This document shows, in pieces, positions 33,087-36,803 of a DNA stretch of 36,803 bases. A program made the position numbers and the translations under genes. Source of the DNA: RGIG9115 sp045648165 (GTDB taxonomy: Bacteria > Bacillota > Clostridia > UBA1381); NCBI GenBank assembly GCA_045648165.1, contig JAZRNL010000013.1, forward strand, positions 1 to 36,803. Direction: 5' to 3'. The notes beneath the pieces are model-generated. The model saw nothing but the letters and a program-made list of their open reading frames with translations, had not been told where the DNA came from and made no database searches. Position 1 is the stretch's first letter. Each line of letters starts with the position of its first letter.

Positions 33087-34091
33087 ATACCCATTGGGAT
33101 TATTTTTTTGCCAGTTCCAGGAGTCTCGGCACATATCTTCTATGCCTCGCTTTGCTATCCAGCCCAGTTCTTTTTTTGCTTTTTCAGGGTTGGCATAACA
33201 TTCTGCTATATCACCCGGGCGGCGGTCTACTATTTTATAGGGCACCGGAGCGCCGCTTGCCGCCTTGAAGGCTTCTACTATCTGGAGCACCGAATAGCCC
33301 TGACCCGTTCCAAGATTGTATATATGAACGCCCGGCTTTCCTGTACAATGCTCAACTGTTTTAAGATGGCCGATTGCAAGGTCAACTACGTGAATATAGT
33401 CACGCACACCGGTTCCGTCTACTGTGTCGTAATCGTTTCCGAAAACTGACAGTTCCTTAAGCTTACCAACTGCCACCTGGGTTATATAAGGAAGCAAGTT
33501 GTTGGGAATTCCCTTTGGGTCCTCACCTATTATTCCGCTTTCGTGAGCACCGATGGGGTTAAAATAGCGGAGAAGTGATACCGACAGTTTTGGGTTCGCC
33601 TTTGTTACATCAGTTAAAATATCCTCTATCATAAGCTTGGTAGCGCCGTAAGGATTTGTGGCGCTTCTTGGGAAATCCTCTGTGATGGGCACAGTTTCCG
33701 GAGAACCGTAAACCGTTGCAGAGCTTGAAAATACGATATTATTTACATCATACTTCTCCATAAGCATAAGAAGGTTCAGGGTACCTGTTATGTTATTATG
33801 GTAGTACCTTACAGGGATTTGGGTTGACTCGCCCACCGCTTTAAGACCGGCAAAATGGATTACGCTATCGAACTTATTTTCTGCAAAAACCCTTTCCATA
33901 GCATCGAAATCAAGCATGTCCACTTTATAAAAGGGGAAATCCTTACCTGTTATTACTTTTACTGCGTCAAGAGATTTTTCACAGGAGTTTGAAAGGTTAT
34001 CGAGAACAACTATTTCATAGCCGCTGTTTAAAAGCTCCACACAAGTGTGGCTTCCGATATATCCGGCACCGCCTGTTACTAAAATTTTCAT
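33078..34091 (-). CDS. galE: UDP-glucose 4-epimerase
   Basis: 337 residues, normal length, short-chain dehydrogenase fold. NAD-binding GGAGYIGSH at 7-15, FSSSATVYG at 121-129 (S124), catalytic Y148-x3-K152 in NPYGATK, and SLLRYFNPIGAHESG after it. It interconverts UDP-glucose and UDP-galactose for galactose use and for surface polysaccharides. ATG 34091 follows AAGGAG. It is the last gene of a leftward operon, 20 bases after rex. A link to surface carbohydrate is likely but indirect. Confidence 0.97.
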   Translation of the reverse strand: MKILVTGGAGYIGSHTCVELLNSGYEIVVLDNLSNSCEKSLDAVKVITGKDFPFYKVDMLDFDAMERVFAENKFDSVIHFAGLKAVGESTQIPVRYYHNNITGTLNLLMLMEKYDVNNIVFSSSATVYGSPETVPITEDFPRSATNPYGATKLMIEDILTDVTKANPKLSVSLLRYFNPIGAHESGIIGEDPKGIPNNLLPYITQVAVGKLKELSVFGNDYDTVDGTGVRDYIHVVDLAIGHLKTVEHCTGKPGVHIYNLGTGQGYSVLQIVEAFKAASGAPVPYKIVDRRPGDIAECYANPEKAKKELGWIAKRGIEDMCRDSWNWQKNNPNGYEE

Positions 34092-34111
34092 TATGATTAT
34101 AACTCCTTTTA

Positions 34112-34741
34112 CTATTTCTTAAGCTTATACGACAAGGTCATAAGAGCATCCGACAAATGTACATTCTCAACAGGCACACCAAAATCCGATTCCAGCTCAG
34201 TATAGCCGAAGTTAAGCATACCCTGCACACCTGCAGCTACAAGCCTGTTTGCAGTTTCCTTAACAAAACTGCTGGGGACTGTGAGAATTCCTATGTTTAT
34301 ATTATTATCGGTAATAAAGCTTTCCAGCCTATCCAGAGGAAGAACCATTTTACCATTTACCTCAACGCCGCAAACCTCGGGGTTTACATCGAACAGTGCC
34401 AGTATTTTAAAGCCACGCCTTTCAAAAGCGTCGTGGTTTGCAAGAGCCTTGCCAAGATTTCCGGCTCCTACTACAATTGCACGGTTTTCGTTATTAAGGC
34501 CGAGAATTTCACCTATAGCATTATACAAATACTCCACATTATAGCCGTAGCCCTGCTGACCGAAGCCGCCGAAGTAATTAAAATCCTGGCGAATCTGGGA
34601 TGCGGTTACATTCATTTTTTTACTGAGGTCCCCTGATGAAATCCTCTTTATATCCAGCTTCAGAAGCTCGCTGAGATATCTGTAATACCTGGGCAGACGT
34701 TTGATAACTACCGCAGGCACTTGTTTTTGATTATTTATCAC
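34112..34741 (-). CDS. rex: Redox-sensing transcriptional repressor Rex
   Basis: 209 residues, normal for Rex. An N-terminal winged helix (PAVVIKRLPRYYRYL, then SSGDLSKKMNVTASQIRQD, 36-53) is followed by the conserved FGGFGQQGYGYNV link and a Rossmann NAD(H) domain with GAGNLG at 92-97, then the TVPSSF region and an end helix that swaps in the dimer. Rex leaves DNA when NADH is high relative to NAD+, switching on fermentation and NADH-using genes. A GTG start at 34741 is used; AAGAGGT lies seven bases upstream. It sits between isocitrate dehydrogenase (36 bases upstream) and galE, so it is likely cotranscribed with NADH-making enzymes. Confidence 0.97.
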   Translation of the reverse strand: MINNQKQVPAVVIKRLPRYYRYLSELLKLDIKRISSGDLSKKMNVTASQIRQDFNYFGGFGQQGYGYNVEYLYNAIGEILGLNNENRAIVVGAGNLGKALANHDAFERRGFKILALFDVNPEVCGVEVNGKMVLPLDRLESFITDNNINIGILTVPSSFVKETANRLVAAGVQGMLNFGYTELESDFGVPVENVHLSDALMTLSYKLKK

Positions 34742-34758
34742 GTTTTTACCTCTTCCTT

Positions 34759-34776
34759 TTGATTAAAAAGTAACAA
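34759..34776. promoter_or_regulatory. Possible Rex operator (autoregulatory site)
   Basis: Minus-strand TTGTTACTTTTTAATCAA is 18 bp, the size of the known clostridial Rex site TTGTTAANNNNTTAACAA, and differs from it at three of fourteen fixed positions. It fills the space between the dehydrogenase stop and the rex RBS. An internal promoter for rex would have to lie inside the upstream gene. Confidence 0.4.
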
Positions 34777-34777
34777 A

Positions 34778-35944
34778 TCAAAGCTTTTTAATAGTATCCA
34801 TAATGTACTCTGCAAACTCCATACCTGTGCAGCCCGTGTCACGGCCTGTGATGGTGAGCTTCTTTTCTTCGTACATACAAATATCAAGAGCACGTTCGAG
34901 CTTATCTGCCTGAGCCTGATATCCGATATGTGAAAGCAGCATAACACCTGCACGGATTATGGAACAAGGGTCTGCATACTTATCTCTGCCCTCCAAAACC
35001 ATTCTGGGTGCACTGCCGTGGATTGCTTCAAACATCGCATACCTTTTACCGATATTTGCACTTCCGGCAGTTCCTACTCCGCCCTGGAACTCTGCGGCTT
35101 CGTCGGTGATAATGTCGCCATAGAGATTAGGAAGAACTACTACCTGGAAACCTGTTCTTCTCTTGGGGTCTACAAGCTTTGCGGTCATAATATCAATATA
35201 CCAGTCGTCAAGCTCTATTCCGGGATAGTCCTTTGCCACTTCCTGACAGGTTCTTAAAAACTTACCGTCGGTAGTTTTGATTACATTTGCCTTTGTTACG
35301 CAAGTAACCTTTGTTTTACCATTCTTTTTAGCATATTCAAATGCAGCTCTTGCAATTCTTTCGCTTCCGTCGCTTGTGGCAACAGTGAAGTCGATTGCAA
35401 GGTCGTCTGTTACATTAACGCCCTTTGAGCCTACTGCATATCCGCCTTCGGTGTTCTCTCGGTAGAAGGTCCAGTCGATACCTTGGTCGGGAACCTTAAC
35501 AGGGCGAACATTTGCAAAAAGGTCAAGCTCTTTACGCATTGCAACATTTGCACTTTCGATATTGGGCCAGGGATCTCCTGCTCTGGGAGTAGTCGTAGGG
35601 CCTTTGAGGATAACGTGGCAAGCCTTGAGCTCGTCTAAAACATCGTCGGGGATAGCTTTATTTGCTGCTACTCTGTTCTCAATGGTGAGACCGTCGATTA
35701 CTTTAAATTCGATTTTACCCTTTGCCATTTCGTCTGCAAGAAGAAATTCGAGAATTTTATGTGCTGCGTCTGTGATTGCAGGGCCTATTCCGTCACCGCC
35801 GCAAACGCCGATTACGATTTTATCAAGCTTTTCATAGTCGATAAAATCCTTCTCCTGCTTCATTTTTTCAATTCTTACATTCTGCTCTTCAAGAATTTTT
35901 GCAAACTTTTCAAGAGCTGCTTCAATCTCAGGTGTGTATGCCAT
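34778..35944 (-). CDS. icd: Isocitrate/isopropylmalate dehydrogenase family enzyme, likely NAD(P)-isocitrate dehydrogenase
   Basis: 388 residues from ATG 35944, which follows AAAGGA inside the end of the aconitase gene; an ATG at 35965 has no RBS. Family features: GGDGIGPAI at 49-57, substrate-binding SANVAMRKELDLFANVRP at about 131-148, YRENTEGGYA at 161-170, metal site NLYGDIITDEAAEFQGGVG, and the coenzyme-loop HGSAPR near the C-terminus. Because the aconitase gene lies seven bases upstream, isocitrate rather than isopropylmalate is the likely substrate, giving 2-oxoglutarate, CO2 and NAD(P)H. Coenzyme choice cannot be read safely by eye. Its rex neighbour points to a NADH link. Confidence 0.92.
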   Translation of the reverse strand: MAYTPEIEAALEKFAKILEEQNVRIEKMKQEKDFIDYEKLDKIVIGVCGGDGIGPAITDAAHKILEFLLADEMAKGKIEFKVIDGLTIENRVAANKAIPDDVLDELKACHVILKGPTTTPRAGDPWPNIESANVAMRKELDLFANVRPVKVPDQGIDWTFYRENTEGGYAVGSKGVNVTDDLAIDFTVATSDGSERIARAAFEYAKKNGKTKVTCVTKANVIKTTDGKFLRTCQEVAKDYPGIELDDWYIDIMTAKLVDPKRRTGFQVVVLPNLYGDIITDEAAEFQGGVGTAGSANIGKRYAMFEAIHGSAPRMVLEGRDKYADPCSIIRAGVMLLSHIGYQAQADKLERALDICMYEEKKLTITGRDTGCTGMEFAEYIMDTIKKL

Positions 35945-35951
35945 TTTTAAA

Positions 35952-36803
35952 TCAATCCTTTCCATTCTGCTTTGTGTAGTTAAGAAGTCCGCCGGCTAAA
36001 AGCATAGCTCTCTGGCGTTCGGACAATGATACAATTGTTTTAATTTCTGCGCCTGTTGTTTTATTTGTTACAACTACGGAATTACCTGATGTTATCTGTT
36101 CTATGATATTTTTGATTTCAAGCTCGTCGCCCTGACTGATTGTTTCATAATCAGCTTCATTTTCAAATGTAAGGGGTACAATACCTGCATTTATAAGATT
36201 TGCCATATGGATACGGGCAAATGACTTTGTTATAACTGCCTTTACGCCAAGGTAAAGCGGTGCAAGCGCCGCATGCTCGCGGGATGAGCCCTGACCGTAA
36301 TTCACACCGCCCACGATTATACTCTTTTTCAGTTCAAGAGCACGGGCAGGGAATGTTTCATCACACACTGCGAAGCAGTATTTTGAAATTTCAGGAATGT
36401 TTGAACGCAAGGGGAGTATTTTTGCACCCGCCGGCATAATATGGTCGGTTGTTATATTATCTCCCACCTTAAGAGCGCACTGCGCAGAAATATCTGCAGA
36501 CATAGGTTCTGATACGGGGAAAGGCTTGATATTGGGGCCGCGAAGGACCTCAACAGTATTCATTTCGGTTTCGGGTACAGGGGGTACAACCATATTATCG
36601 TTTATATCGAACTGCTTCGGAATTTCAAATTCAGGCATATCGCCAAGAGTTCTGGGGTCAGTGAGGCAGCCTGTAAGAGCCGATGCCGCCGCAAGCTCGG
36701 GAGACACAAGGTATACCTGACCGTCTTTTGTGCCTGAACGACCTTCAAAGTTACGGTTGAAAGTACGAAGCGAAATACCCTTTGAGTTAGGTGACTGACC
36801 CAT
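35952..36803 (-). CDS. Aconitate hydratase, C-terminal part (cut by window edge)
   Basis: The last 283 residues are present; the N-terminal Fe-S domains lie beyond 36803. Visible: TFNRNFEGRSG just inside the edge, then the swivel domain with the GDNITTDHIMPAGAKILPLRS segment and the substrate-binding GQGSSREHAALAP, ending in a LSERQRAMLLAGGLLNY helix. It converts citrate to isocitrate, feeding the dehydrogenase downstream. The stop (TGA 35952-35954) is seven bases before the next start, so the genes are probably coupled. The real start codon is outside the window. Confidence 0.95.
   Translation of the reverse strand: MGQSPNSKGISLRTFNRNFEGRSGTKDGQVYLVSPELAAASALTGCLTDPRTLGDMPEFEIPKQFDINDNMVVPPVPETEMNTVEVLRGPNIKPFPVSEPMSADISAQCALKVGDNITTDHIMPAGAKILPLRSNIPEISKYCFAVCDETFPARALELKKSIIVGGVNYGQGSSREHAALAPLYLGVKAVITKSFARIHMANLINAGIVPLTFENEADYETISQGDELEIKNIIEQITSGNSVVVTNKTTGAEIKTIVSLSERQRAMLLAGGLLNYTKQNGKD

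Overview
The window looks like chromosome of a spore-forming member of the Clostridia (Firmicutes). The reasons are spoVAD-spoVAE, the IspH-S1 fusion typical of clostridia, a Rex repressor, an LCP cell-wall ligase, S-layer homology (SLH) domains, strong AAGGAGG-type ribosome binding sites and moderate-to-low GC. The species cannot be fixed from the sequence. The mix of ordinary housekeeping genes and two enormous secreted proteins suggests an anaerobic, host- or fibre-associated lineage.

Left part (1-8.6 kb): the 3' end of an initiator tRNA; a haemolysin III/PAQR membrane protein and a VOC-fold protein; a leftward operon of an LCP cell-wall ligase and the IspH-S1 fusion; rightward and divergent from it spoVAD-spoVAE (no spoVAC beside them); then, leftward, an amidohydrolase, a small helical protein and coaD. 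Most transcription units have consensus sigma-A promoters and clear terminators.

Middle (8.7-20.6 kb): one leftward gene of 11.9 kb encodes a 3969-residue secreted protein. It has three Pmp-like beta-helix modules, then a phospholipase-D-like domain with two HKD-type sites, then five LamG-like jelly rolls and CxxC zinc-ribbon-like segments. A divergent promoter region separates it from mnmM (ytqB).

21-25.4 kb: a lipid kinase, a palindrome-rich MITE-like element, a decayed PfkB sugar kinase, a YhcH-family sugar protein and another hairpin cluster. This is the most eroded and mobile-looking part of the window.

23.8-32.5 kb: a leftward two-gene unit encodes a 2345-residue secreted protein of alternating jelly-roll and Ig-like (Big_5/SbsA-type) domains, and a three-SLH-domain wall-anchored protein. 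They are probably a surface display pair. The large gene carries recent internal duplications and a long leader.

Right end (33-36.8 kb): a compact leftward operon runs aconitase (cut by the window edge), NAD(P)-type isocitrate dehydrogenase, rex and galE. A Rex-operator-like palindrome lies just before rex, suggesting NADH feedback on the oxidative branch leading to 2-oxoglutarate.

The best candidates for something undescribed are the beta-helix/PLD/LamG giant with its repeated acidic loops, the SLH-linked jelly-roll/Ig giant, and the palindromic elements around 22.4, 23.7 and 33.0 kb.
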